NCBI GenBank assembly: GCA_024636015.1
Contig: JAGXHU010000072.1
Location: forward strand, 1-64,000
Direction of reading: 5' to 3'
Origin: Halothiobacillus sp.
Lineage (GTDB): Bacteria; Pseudomonadota; Gammaproteobacteria; Halothiobacillales; Halothiobacillaceae
DNA: 64,000 nt
Each line of letters starts with the position of its first letter. The first letter of the stretch is position 1. Position numbers and translations under genes: made by a program. Shown in pieces: positions 8,659 to 16,798 of the stretch. A model generated the notes under the pieces. It made no database searches. It saw only the letters and a program-made list of their open reading frames with translations, and was not told where the DNA came from.

Positions 8659-8860
8659 GAGATGTATTCCCTGAAGCGGAGTGAAAGTCATTTGATGGTG
8701 ACAGTGTAACAGTCGTCGCTGCGACGATGATTGACGAGATGTCCTGACACAGGCCGAAACCATGTGCTCAAACCGAGGTCATCGCGCCGTGTTCAAACTG
8801 AACAATAAGCTGCATATTCTGGTTTTCAGATGTGATCTCCTCCCAGAAAACAGTAGCAGG

Positions 8861-11065
8861 TCAAACTAGGCTACCTAATATCCACTGTTTAGCAGCCGTA
8901 GAATTAAAAGCTTTTCTCCCGTACCCTTCGGTTAACAAATCTTCAGGCAGAAACTCATCATACTTTTCAATCATTTTTTGCTGAATAGAAAATGTTCTAG
9001 CCAGTTCGGCTTCATCCGGTAGCACATCATTTGCTATATCTATTAAGCAATTCTTTATATGATCCGAATTAGAATTTTGCACTTCAATAACACCAGAAAA
9101 ATTACTGCATACAAATCCGTTTCTAATGAGTAAAACTGTAATGGTGTTAACTACTTTATCGCCCATCCATGAAAAAATATAACAGTGCTTACCGCTTTGA
9201 TAGACGGGCTGGTCTTCAAGGTTGGCTTCTTTAAAAAGGTTCGCTCCTTCTAGAAACAACTGCCTTCCAATATTATCAACAAAATCTATTTTCTGATTCC
9301 CAACCTCAATTCGATAATCACCGGTGCGATAGATGCTTAACATCTCTTGTCGAACCCTGTCATGAATCGACATGCCGCTACCGTTAAATTTCGGAGGTTT
9401 GCCGCCTTTTGTAGCAGTCACATAAATGACTTTATTTTCATCATCAATATCCGTGACTTTCCACCTGCGGCCACCAAATATAATGTGCTGATCTTTAAGA
9501 GTTAGCGAATCAACGGGTAGCGTTCCGAGTGTTTTACTTCCGGCAACAATGCGGAATTCCTCTGGTGTTTTAAATACAGCATAGAAGGTATAAGAATTGG
9601 TAATACGTTCGCCTTCACTTCCTAAGACTAGTTCACCGCTATTTAGCTGCTGTATCAGTTGAACTATCCCCATATGGGACAATAGTTGTTTGAAGTGCTG
9701 AATAGATATTTCTTTGAATGCTCCTTGATCACACAATAAAGAGTACAACTGGTCTGCTCTAACGCTTCCCCATTGTGCTATTACGGCAAGAATCTGGTGT
9801 AAAAACGTCGATAGGTGCATTTGATCTGTATCTGCTGGTTCAAACCAATTCTCTACGATAAGTAACCGTATCATTGCTAATGACTGAACCAACTCTAATC
9901 TAAGACCATCTGCAATATTAGATTTATCACTCAGTTCATTTTCAGCGATGAGCATTCGTAAAATAGAGGGTGAATTTCTTCTGCCGGATCGACCTAACCG
10001 CTGACGTAAACTTGATACTGAGTGTGGAGCAGTAACCTGAATAACAGAACTCACTTTGCCGATGTCGATACCTAACTCTAAGGTCATGGTGCAAATGGCA
10101 GTAGTAGGTAGGGTTTCTTTTTGTAATCTGGCTTCTAAATCTTCTCGCAGTTCTTTGGCTAAAGAACCGTGATGTGGGAAAAATTCATTCGGTACGACTT
10201 GCTGATCGCATAAATCGCTTAACTGCGCAGCAATACTTTCTGTCCGGCTGCGGCTATTCGCAAAAACCAGATGTGAGTCACCTCTACAGAGTTTGAAAAT
10301 TTCCTGACAAATCTGTTGTTCGGCAGAGGTGCGTGTTTCATCAGCCATGATATCTAGCGGTTCTAAATATCCCTTAACCTGAACCTTAATAGTGCTTTGG
10401 TGTTGACTGCTGGTAATGGTTTCACAAGGCAGACTATTATTCGGCCTGAGAGAAAGAGGAACTTTATCAAGCTCTCCAAGAGTCGCACTTAGCGCAACGC
10501 GTGGAATGGGGTTGGAGATTCGGCCTGTGATATGTTCAAGACGAGCAAGTAAAGAGAGTAATTGCTGACCTCGTTCTGTTCCAATAAACGCATGAAATTC
10601 ATCAATGCAGATATATTTGAGAGAGGAGAAAGACTGCTTTACCCATCCCGGTTCTCTAACTAAAAGGGATTCCAAGGATTCAGGGGTAATAAGCAGAATA
10701 CCTGAAGGGTTGCTTCTGGCTTTCTTCTTTTTGGATTGAAGGCTATCACCGTGCCACGGCGTAACCTGCATATCGAGCATTTCACTTAAATTTTCGAGTC
10801 TGCGGTACTGATCATTAATCAGTGCTTTTAAAGGACTGATATACAGAATACCAAAGCTGTTTTCCTCTTCGGTTATTGCACTACATGCGGGTAGAAAAAA
10901 AGCTTCTGTTTTACCTGCCGCTGTTGATGCGCTAATCAGCACATCTCTGTCGCCGGCTAGAATCGGTGCGATTGCCAGTTTTTGTATTTCTCTTAAATCA
11001 GGCCATCCCTGATTAAACAACCATTTTTGTACACGCTTATCAAGGCGCTGATATTCCTCTGTCAT
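8861..11065 (-). CDS. SF2 DEAD/DEAH-type helicase, Lhr/BrxHI-like
   Basis: A 734-residue superfamily 2 nucleic-acid helicase. Visible motifs are ASTAAGKT (motif I, residues 46-53), DEFH (motif II, 155-158), SAT (motif III, 193-195) and QRLGRSGRR (motif VI, 355-363). About 350 further residues form a C-terminal region as in Lhr-like enzymes and the BREX accessory helicase BrxHI. Its ATG overlaps the stop of the ATPase gene by 4 bases (11062-11065), so the two are translationally coupled. It is the last gene of an AT-rich three-gene operon; a sampled 60-base stretch near 9.0 kb is about 37% GC, unlike the flanks. A role in unwinding or translocating DNA in a defence or repair module is inferred. 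Confidence 0.88.
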   Translation of the reverse strand: MTEEYQRLDKRVQKWLFNQGWPDLREIQKLAIAPILAGDRDVLISASTAAGKTEAFFLPACSAITEEENSFGILYISPLKALINDQYRRLENLSEMLDMQVTPWHGDSLQSKKKKARSNPSGILLITPESLESLLVREPGWVKQSFSSLKYICIDEFHAFIGTERGQQLLSLLARLEHITGRISNPIPRVALSATLGELDKVPLSLRPNNSLPCETITSSQHQSTIKVQVKGYLEPLDIMADETRTSAEQQICQEIFKLCRGDSHLVFANSRSRTESIAAQLSDLCDQQVVPNEFFPHHGSLAKELREDLEARLQKETLPTTAICTMTLELGIDIGKVSSVIQVTAPHSVSSLRQRLGRSGRRNSPSILRMLIAENELSDKSNIADGLRLELVQSLAMIRLLIVENWFEPADTDQMHLSTFLHQILAVIAQWGSVRADQLYSLLCDQGAFKEISIQHFKQLLSHMGIVQLIQQLNSGELVLGSEGERITNSYTFYAVFKTPEEFRIVAGSKTLGTLPVDSLTLKDQHIIFGGRRWKVTDIDDENKVIYVTATKGGKPPKFNGSGMSIHDRVRQEMLSIYRTGDYRIEVGNQKIDFVDNIGRQLFLEGANLFKEANLEDQPVYQSGKHCYIFSWMGDKVVNTITVLLIRNGFVCSNFSGVIEVQNSNSDHIKNCLIDIANDVLPDEAELARTFSIQQKMIEKYDEFLPEDLLTEGYGRKAFNSTAAKQWILGSLV

Positions 11066-12387
11066 AGTTTGAAATCAGCTAGTTCGTCAGAATTTAAAAT
11101 TTTGCCTGTCTCTTCGTCCACCATAATTTCATCTATATCACTTGGACGATCATCCTCAATCGCAATTGATTGAACTAACTGCGACCATTGCATAGAAGGG
11201 TTTTGTTCCAAGACTGCAAGCATATCTAAAAATGCTTTGATGGTATTTCTCGGTGTTCGGAAATAGGCATCTCCGATAGTCTGGCTGCAATGGTGTAGAA
11301 AGGATTTGAGAGCGTCATCTGGCACGAGATATTTAGACGTATCGCCTTCAGCAAAAACATGACGAAGATTTTTCAGGAGAATATAAAGTTCTTCTGGTGT
11401 TAAGCTCGCTAGATGAAGTGCTGGAGAGGAGTAATCAATAACACCTGCCCGCTGTGCAAAGCTGTTTTCAGCTAAACGGGACTGCAATGCTTCATAACTA
11501 TATAGTCCTCTACGAGGATCTAATAAAAATTCTGGTGTTCCACCCAGTATAAATCCAAGATATTCAGCTGACCCTTGCAAACAATCATTAAGTATTCGCA
11601 GAATCTGCTCATAGTTAGATATACGTGCTTGTGTGCTGCTTAATTTATAAAGATTGACCATCTCATCCAAATTGACGAGTAAGCCTTCATAGCCTGCCTG
11701 ACGTACAAATAGACTCATAAGTTTTAACGCATCATAAAACGAGTTGTCAGAAATAATCGTTCTGACATCAAGATCTCTTCTTGCATCTGTCTTAGTGGTG
11801 TATTCAGCCCGCAACCAACGAATAGCACTTGATTTTAGTTCCTCGTTATCCTGCTCATGCCCGTTCCAGTAAGCATCAATAACTTTTGCAAAATCATATC
11901 CGCCAACCAGTTCTGACAAGGACGCTAACTTTTGATGTATTACTGCTGAAACTTCGCTGTTCTTTTCAGCAGCTTCTTTACGAGCCAGAGTTACAAATCG
12001 CTCTACAACACTGGCTAACGCATTTCCATCTGGCTTATTTCGGGTTGCCAGATTCTTCATGAGCTCGGAATAAAGATTTCGCGCTTGACCTGATGAAGCG
12101 TGTACACGTCGATCAGGTGAAAGATCTGCATTGACCGTAACCAGTTTCTTTTCAAGGGCAATGGAACGTACTACGCTCAGGAAAAATGTTTTCCCTGAGC
12201 CATAATCACCAATGATAAGTCTGAATGCTGCGCCACCCTCAGAGATTCTTTCAATGTCCTTATATAGTGCTTTAACCTCATTACTTCTACCTACCTGAAT
12301 ATACTGAATCCCAATTTTTGGAGTCACGCCTGATTTCAGTGATTGAATTATTGCGTCACGTTCTTTTGACCGGATACGTTTTTCCAT
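11062..12387 (-). CDS. BrxD-like P-loop ATPase (DUF2791-type)
   Basis: A 441-residue P-loop ATPase. Walker A is GDYGSGKT at residues 60-67 and the Walker B-like strand is LLVNLDE at 236-242. The GxYGSGKT-type loop, a following region rich in Leu and Arg, and direct linkage to an Lhr-like helicase are typical of the BREX protein BrxD family. BrxD and BrxHI occur together in type 2 BREX loci, but no BrxC/PglY, PglX or PglZ is present here. GAAGG lies 8 bases before the ATG, which begins only 4 bases after the TerB-gene stop. It probably couples ATP hydrolysis to assembly or loading of the helicase; this is an inference. Confidence 0.85.
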   Translation of the reverse strand: MEKRIRSKERDAIIQSLKSGVTPKIGIQYIQVGRSNEVKALYKDIERISEGGAAFRLIIGDYGSGKTFFLSVVRSIALEKKLVTVNADLSPDRRVHASSGQARNLYSELMKNLATRNKPDGNALASVVERFVTLARKEAAEKNSEVSAVIHQKLASLSELVGGYDFAKVIDAYWNGHEQDNEELKSSAIRWLRAEYTTKTDARRDLDVRTIISDNSFYDALKLMSLFVRQAGYEGLLVNLDEMVNLYKLSSTQARISNYEQILRILNDCLQGSAEYLGFILGGTPEFLLDPRRGLYSYEALQSRLAENSFAQRAGVIDYSSPALHLASLTPEELYILLKNLRHVFAEGDTSKYLVPDDALKSFLHHCSQTIGDAYFRTPRNTIKAFLDMLAVLEQNPSMQWSQLVQSIAIEDDRPSDIDEIMVDEETGKILNSDELADFKL

Positions 12388-12391
12388 AAGT

Positions 12392-14281
12392 TTAACCTTC
12401 TATTTCTTTTACGATTTCCTGATCGACATAAATTTTGCCACTATCCTCTTCAAGTACAGCTGCATCCACCTTATCAAACGACCAGTCATTAATAGTTTCC
12501 AATGCTCCGCTAACCATCAGACCTGAATCACGGCACAGGGCTTCCACTTCTTCACGAGTCCATTTGTCTTTTCGTATCAGGCTTTCAAACAAAGCATAAT
12601 GCTGTTTATCAATTCCGATTTCTTCCTCTGTAGTGGTGCTGTCCGTAGTTGAGACATCGGATTCACCTGTAGGTTCGTTTTCAATAAATATTGCACTCAA
12701 CATGCTTTGTACATTTTTGGTTTCTGATTCATGAATCGCTAAGATACTTTCATCCAACTGGAACGAAGCAGGAGCTGACGAAGTGGTTTCTGATTGAGAG
12801 CGTGAAGGTTGTAATCCAGCTTTACTTGATGACATTCCATGAATGTCTCTGGTAACAAGGGCTTTATCAAGACCTAGCATGGTATAGAGTTTTTCAAGCT
12901 GTTTGATTTCTTCTGGATCTATTTTTCCATCGGCCATAGCTACACCGACAAGTATGCGGCTAACCGCGGCTTTTTCTGTTTTACCTAATGCTTCCAGCCT
13001 GGCTTTCAAGCCAGTTATATTTGAAGGTGTATTGAGCATCCATACTAAGTAGGCGTGTAGTGACTGTTTTTCGGTAGGTGATAGATTGGTATCGTGATCA
13101 ATTAGCTGAGTTAATAAATTTAATTCCGCCTGATCGACATGCGAATCAATTGTTGCAACCATTGCCCCTAGTTGGAGTGCCATACCCATTTCACTATAAG
13201 CCTTGGATGGTTCAAAGTATTTGCCATGTCCTCCAGGGAATAGAACAAACTTTCCATCTGGGCTCGTCTTAGCATGATGGTAACGAGTATCAGGAGCTAT
13301 GCCATAACCCGCTTTTTGAGCAAGGTTCTGAATTAATTCAGCTTCCTTTTTATTGATCTTGGAAGGTAAAGGTGATTTGGTATATGTCCAGAATTCCTCA
13401 ACATCAACCAACCCTTTTTTTGTTGAAATGGCATCATCTGCCCATTTCTTAAATTTACCTATTCCTAGCGTAGTTCCTAAATCACTGAGTTCATCAGGCA
13501 ATAACAATACGGCTTCAATGTCTGTCCGTGAAGTATCCGGTTTGGCGAGATACCTGCTATAAGCTTCTAGTTCTGCTGTACATTCATCTGCAATTGCAAT
13601 CAGTTTATTTACAGGACCTTTTAAATTACTTGGGTCGGGAAGATCCTGTTGAGGCAAGGATATACCACGTAGAGAGGAGCTGGCGGGATGATACTCAATC
13701 CTTAACCGTGTTTTATTGGGTTTGACAACAATGCCGTCACCATATTTTTTACTATAGATGCGTGTAAACATCTGGCTAAACTCATAGCCACAACGACGTG
13801 CTGGTTTCTTTAAATTATAACCTGGATAAAACCGAATCCAAGCCAATGCTAGTTCGGCGGAAATGGGCTCTTCATCATTTACTGTAGTGGCAAGTCTATG
13901 CTTAAACAATAGTGAATCTCTTTGAGGTGTTTTCTCAAGATCAAGATGCGATACTACATGAGGGCGCAGTAGACACATGATTTCCAATAGGCGTATGGAA
14001 TAATTTGAAAAAGAACGACTACTGCCGTAAATGCCTTTTAATCGTAGAACTTCGTCAAACAATGCTTTAAATTCTGAGTCATCTACTGTCTGTTTAAGTG
14101 AATCAACGGTAATGCGTCTTTCAATGCCATATAAATAAATAAAAACATAACCCAAGGGTGTGTCTGGATCATTTCTATTACCGGATAGCCAACTAAGGAA
14201 AGCTCCACGCCCTTTAGGTGTGAGCGATATAAATTTACGCCAATAACCTAAACTTTCATCTTCAAATGTGGAGGGTTTGTT
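12392..14281 (-). CDS. C-terminal part of the split TerB-domain protein
   Basis: This open frame of 629 codons follows the TAA. The first possible restart codon is a TTG at 14155, giving 587 residues but cutting off the middle of TerB_N; the first ATG comes 59 codons later. Counting from the TTG, the TerB domain spans about residues 325-440 (GMALQLGAMVATIDS, then VAMADGKIDPEE, both resembling the metal-binding acidic motifs of TerB). The TerB_C domain spans about 467-587 (KWTREEVEALCRDSGLM, ALETINDWSFD). Its stop is 4 bases before the BrxD-like start. The long intact frame argues that the interruption is recent or bypassed. Confidence 0.7.
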   Translation of the reverse strand, partial: NKPSTFEDESLGYWRKFISLTPKGRGAFLSWLSGNRNDPDTPLGYVFIYLYGIERRITVDSLKQTVDDSEFKALFDEVLRLKGIYGSSRSFSNYSIRLLEIMCLLRPHVVSHLDLEKTPQRDSLLFKHRLATTVNDEEPISAELALAWIRFYPGYNLKKPARRCGYEFSQMFTRIYSKKYGDGIVVKPNKTRLRIEYHPASSSLRGISLPQQDLPDPSNLKGPVNKLIAIADECTAELEAYSRYLAKPDTSRTDIEAVLLLPDELSDLGTTLGIGKFKKWADDAISTKKGLVDVEEFWTYTKSPLPSKINKKEAELIQNLAQKAGYGIAPDTRYHHAKTSPDGKFVLFPGGHGKYFEPSKAYSEMGMALQLGAMVATIDSHVDQAELNLLTQLIDHDTNLSPTEKQSLHAYLVWMLNTPSNITGLKARLEALGKTEKAAVSRILVGVAMADGKIDPEEIKQLEKLYTMLGLDKALVTRDIHGMSSSKAGLQPSRSQSETTSSAPASFQLDESILAIHESETKNVQSMLSAIFIENEPTGESDVSTTDSTTTEEEIGIDKQHYALFESLIRKDKWTREEVEALCRDSGLMVSGALETINDWSFDKVDAAVLEEDSGKIYVDQEIVKEIEG

Positions 14282-14665
14282 TTAAATTTTTAGCAAATCA
14301 TCAACTAATGAGGCTTCGGTTTCATATCCGTCTAATGAACTTAGAACTCCCCCAAAATAAAAATTACCACCAGTAATTGTTTGCCCCTTAATGATGATGT
14401 ATTCACCAGATTTTATCCATTTCCCTTGGGTTTTGTTTTTGCTTTTTTCCTCTTCATGGCCATAAGAAATACTAAATGTAGCAAGATCGTCATCGTCACG
14501 ATTACTGTTCGCTACCATCCGATTACTCGTAGTCATGGTTAATCGAATTTCATTTTCGGGGCTTGGCCTATTATTATCTTGAACTTTCTGTTTTGAAGAT
14601 GTTGCCATTGTTTTAATGACGTAGTACAAAATTACTGCACCTCCTACTAATAACCAAAATTTCAT
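14282..14665 (-). CDS. N-terminal part of the split TerB-domain protein
   Basis: 127 residues from an ATG at 14665 with AGG 7 bases upstream. Residues 3-19 form a membrane segment, and a polar linker follows. From about residue 82 the WIKSGEYIIIKG and GGNFYFGG stretches match the first part of TerB_N. The frame ends at TAA 14282-14284 inside the domain, after SLVDDLLKI. A longer in-frame start at 14776 has no ribosome binding site and would run through the 14727-14752 palindrome, so I reject it. If translated alone the product would be a membrane stub. Confidence 0.6.
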   Translation of the reverse strand: MKFWLLVGGAVILYYVIKTMATSSKQKVQDNNRPSPENEIRLTMTTSNRMVANSNRDDDDLATFSISYGHEEEKSKNKTQGKWIKSGEYIIIKGQTITGGNFYFGGVLSSLDGYETEASLVDDLLKI

Positions 14666-14726
14666 ATTCGCCTCAGTTGTGAATTTTTTGGGATTGCACA
14701 GTCGTTTCGGCTGCCGTATTACAAGC

Positions 14727-14752
14727 AATATACACTTTTGCAGGTGTATATT
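14727..14752. promoter_or_regulatory. 9-bp inverted repeat upstream of the TerB gene, candidate operator
   Basis: Perfect arms AATATACAC and GTGTATATT are separated by eight bases (TTTTGCAG). The repeat lies 62-87 bases upstream of the ATG at 14665, where a repressor or activator of the module could bind. On the plus strand it is followed by T residues, so a weak terminator reading rightward is an alternative. Confidence 0.45.
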
Positions 14753-14866
14753 TTTTGGTGAATAGGTACATAACATGTCTCGTCATTGTCTATTCCTATG
14801 TTTTTATTGATCCTAGCGGAAATAGAGAGGGCTTCGTGAGCGGGGGTAAGTACTGCTCCTGCTCAA

Positions 14867-14927
14867 TTGCCAGTCCGGTACCGCACTGGCAACGTTATTT
14901 GGCATGAGCATCACAGTAACTGCCAGT
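14867..14927. repeat. 26-bp near-perfect palindrome plus an extra half-site
   Basis: TTGCCAGT (14867-14874) and ACTGGCAA (14885-14892) flank the palindrome CGGTACCG with a single C on each side, so only one base pair of 13 is mismatched. A third copy of the half-site, TGCCAGT, lies at 14921-14927. Such a cluster suits a dimeric DNA-binding protein or a recombinase, but no cognate gene is identifiable. Confidence 0.5.
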
Positions 14928-15266
14928 AAATTCAATAGCCATGCTAGATTTTGGTGCCGGTAGCCGCTGAAGGCGGGGGAAGCCGTTCAGGCGCGCTATC
15001 TGTAGCACCAGTGCAGGACCGGGGGCGGAGCATTTTCAACTTGGTTCTGTTGACGGGCGTACAACCCATCAGGAGCCGATTAGAAATTGAAGGAAATGGG
15101 GTTCTGCCTCGTTTTTACAACCGTCCGTGAAAAGGATCGAGTGCAGGCATTAACAGGTGGGGGTGTCGTCCGTTTTGGTCGAGAAGCTGACCAATGGGCT
15201 TCTTGGTATGTTCACCTTATAAAGAGCAGCTTCCTGATGAAAGCAGAGTAGCACTAGCGGACTGCT

Positions 15267-15357
15267 CACAAGCATCCAGCGAAGTGTGCATGATGTTATT
15301 AGTATGGGTGAGCATTTCAGACAGCTTCTGCATCATGCACAGAGAAGTATGCTTGTG
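15267..15357. repeat. Long imperfect inverted repeat
   Basis: The left arm 15267-15295 (CACAAGCAT, then TGTGCATGATG) is complementary to the right arm 15331-15357 (CATCATGCACA, then ATGCTTGTG), with about nine unpaired bases inside each arm and a 35-base loop. It could be a folded RNA or a remnant of an element end. It does not show the conserved boxes of integron attC sites. Confidence 0.35.
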
Positions 15358-15561
15358 GCGGTTTTTTCATCTGGGTTGCGTTCGGCTTCAGTGATCATAT
15401 TGGGCCTTTTTAGTGGTAGCCCCAAAATTTACCAGGCACCCGTGGCGAGCAACGCTTCCGATACGTGGCGTACACGCAATCGACGGGTGGAAATGGTGCT
15501 GCAATAGCCGGTGATACTTCGGCGTGGTGGCGAGGGTCAGCCGATCATGGCCATGCTTGGT

Positions 15562-15864
15562 TTAATTCGATTGGGCTGGGTTTGGCTCAGATGTTTTGTT
15601 TACCCGATCTCCGTAGCGGAGTTTTTGGTTTTGTTTCGCATGGGGCACGGCCATCGGCGACGGGTTCTCGTAATGTTTGGATCCGTAGGTGTTATTGGTG
15701 TGTGGCGAAGTCTTGATGTCAGGGTGGCTGGGTAAGGCGGGGGATTCCTGTGTGCCTGGAGTTTTGGCTTGGTTTTCAGCCACAGAATCTCCAGCCCCGA
15801 TGATGCTCAGGGCGAAATTACTCATCAGGATCATGCTCAGCGCTATTGCTTTGAACGGGTGCAT
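15562..15864 (-). CDS. Small exported protein of unknown function
   Basis: 100 residues. The N-terminus (KAIALSMILMSNFALSIIGA) is a typical Sec signal sequence with a likely cleavage site near residue 25. The mature part of about 75 residues is polar, rich in Pro, Asn, Ser and Lys, and contains no Cys. GGGAG is 8 bases before the ATG, which favours this strand over the overlapping plus-strand frames. I do not recognise the family. It stands alone between the non-coding stretch and the metallopeptidase gene. Confidence 0.55.
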   Translation of the reverse strand: MHPFKAIALSMILMSNFALSIIGAGDSVAENQAKTPGTQESPALPSHPDIKTSPHTNNTYGSKHYENPSPMAVPHAKQNQKLRYGDRVNKTSEPNPAQSN

Positions 15865-15968
15865 GGAATGAACTCCCAGAGGAATGCGACCCGTGCAGTT
15901 TGGTGTAATGGGATTTCGTTGATATTGCCCAGTTGTAACCAGCTGTTACCGGGGAAGGGGCGTGGGTG

Positions 15969-16766
15969 TTACAGCCCGGCCATGCCGTAGCGTTGAAGTT
16001 CTGCCTGCCATTTTCGCCAGTCGGGCAGGTAGTGATCCATGAAGGCGTAGAAGCGGGCATTGTGGCGGCGTTCGTGTAGGTGAACGAGTTCATGGACGAG
16101 TACAAGGTCGATGCATTCGACGGGCATTCGGGCGAGCTCCAGATTCAGCCAGATGCGCCGGTCACGGACGTTGCAACTCCCCCAGCGGGTTTTCATGCGC
16201 TTGATGCCGATGAAGCTGGGATCAACGCCGATGTGTCTGGCCCAGTGGGGCATACGTTCGTCGAGCGTTTGTTGGAGGATCTCTCTGAGGTGCTGGTTCA
16301 GCCCGAGCTTGATTTGCGCCGGGGTGGGGTTGGCTTCGCGCCGGTGAAGCCGAAGGATGCCGGCATCGGGTTCGGCCCGATTGCTACGGGCGCCTGCGGT
16401 GATATGCAGTGCCAGATGTTGGCCGAGACATTGGATGGGCGCGCCATGCCCGAGGGGTTCGGTCGAGGTGCTTGCCGTTGTTTGACGTATCCGGGTTTGT
16501 TGCTGGCGGATCCAGTCCTGCCGTTCGTGCAGGAGATTGTCGATGTGATTCAGTGAGACGCTGTGTGGGGCGCTGACGGTGATTTTCCCGTCTGGCGCCT
16601 TGAGGCGCAGGTAGATGCGCTTGATCGGTTTGCGGGTGAGCTCAAAAGCGACACCGGTTGTCGGTGCGGTTTCCTGACTGACGCGGGGGGCGGTTTTGCT
16701 GCGCGTATCACGGCCCGGCTGCCGGGTGGGCAGGAGCGGGCGCAGCCAGTCGCGCAGGCTATTCAT
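15969..16766 (-). CDS. YgjP-like zinc metallopeptidase
   Basis: A 265-residue protein of the YgjP/DUF45 metallopeptidase family. The zinc-binding HELVHLHERRH motif lies near residues 222-232, and the conserved TRWGSCN block about 25 residues before it. The first about 40 residues are a low-complexity basic extension. Substrates of this family are not established. It follows pepA on the same strand after 32 bases, so both are probably co-transcribed and could act in intracellular protein turnover. Confidence 0.9.
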   Translation of the reverse strand: MNSLRDWLRPLLPTRQPGRDTRSKTAPRVSQETAPTTGVAFELTRKPIKRIYLRLKAPDGKITVSAPHSVSLNHIDNLLHERQDWIRQQQTRIRQTTASTSTEPLGHGAPIQCLGQHLALHITAGARSNRAEPDAGILRLHRREANPTPAQIKLGLNQHLREILQQTLDERMPHWARHIGVDPSFIGIKRMKTRWGSCNVRDRRIWLNLELARMPVECIDLVLVHELVHLHERRHNARFYAFMDHYLPDWRKWQAELQRYGMAGL

Positions 16767-16798
16767 CTCGACAGGAAGGGCAGGCCATCGACGTTCAG

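Larger units (their letters stand above)
12392..14665 (-). pseudogene. TerB_N-TerB-TerB_C protein gene interrupted by one in-frame TAA
   Basis: Two open frames, 12392-14281 and 14282-14665, are in the same reading frame and separated only by TAA at 14282-14284. Read through, they make a 757-codon protein with a continuous domain order: an N-terminal membrane segment (residues 3-19), a TerB_N domain from about residue 80 to 190 that spans the stop at codon 128, a central TerB domain with two acidic motifs (VATIDS and VAMADG), and a TerB_C domain at the end. Conserved TerB_N features lie on both sides of the stop: GGNFYFGG before it, and LTPKGRGAFLSWLSG and GYVFIYLYGIERR after it. No ATG or GTG lies between the stop and the domain core, so simple restart would not rescue it. 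The cause could be a nonsense mutation, read-through or a sequence error. It is the first gene of the module. Confidence 0.8.
14666..15561. other. Non-coding stretch upstream of the TerB module
   Basis: About 0.9 kb without a convincing gene. It holds the module's promoter region with a 9-base inverted repeat (14727-14752), a 26-base near-palindrome with a third half-site (14867-14927) and a long imperfect inverted repeat (15267-15357). A 51-codon frame at 15096-15251 (containing VRFGREADQW) matches nothing I recognise and may be a gene remnant. Base composition rises from AT-rich to mixed across it. I found no tRNA, transposase or flanking direct repeat. Confidence 0.6.

Noticed and set aside
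8861-14665. A complete BREX system
   Set aside because: Only BrxD-like and BrxHI-like proteins are present; no BrxC/PglY, PglX methyltransferase, PglZ phosphatase or BrxA/B gene is found on either side.
14666-14776. Longer start for the TerB gene at 14776
   Set aside because: No ribosome binding site, and the added residues would be encoded by the 14727-14752 palindrome; the ATG at 14665 has AGG at good spacing.
15267-15357. Integron attC site
   Set aside because: The inverted repeat lacks the conserved GTTRRRY/RYYYAAC boxes, and no integrase or cassette is present.
14777-15561. tRNA gene or attachment site as insertion target
   Set aside because: No cloverleaf, TTCGA-type T-loop sequence or flanking direct repeats were found at either module edge.
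15465-15716. Plus-strand frame of 83 codons overlapping the small secreted-protein gene
   Set aside because: No ribosome binding site and low-complexity translation; the minus-strand gene has a signal peptide and GGGAG.
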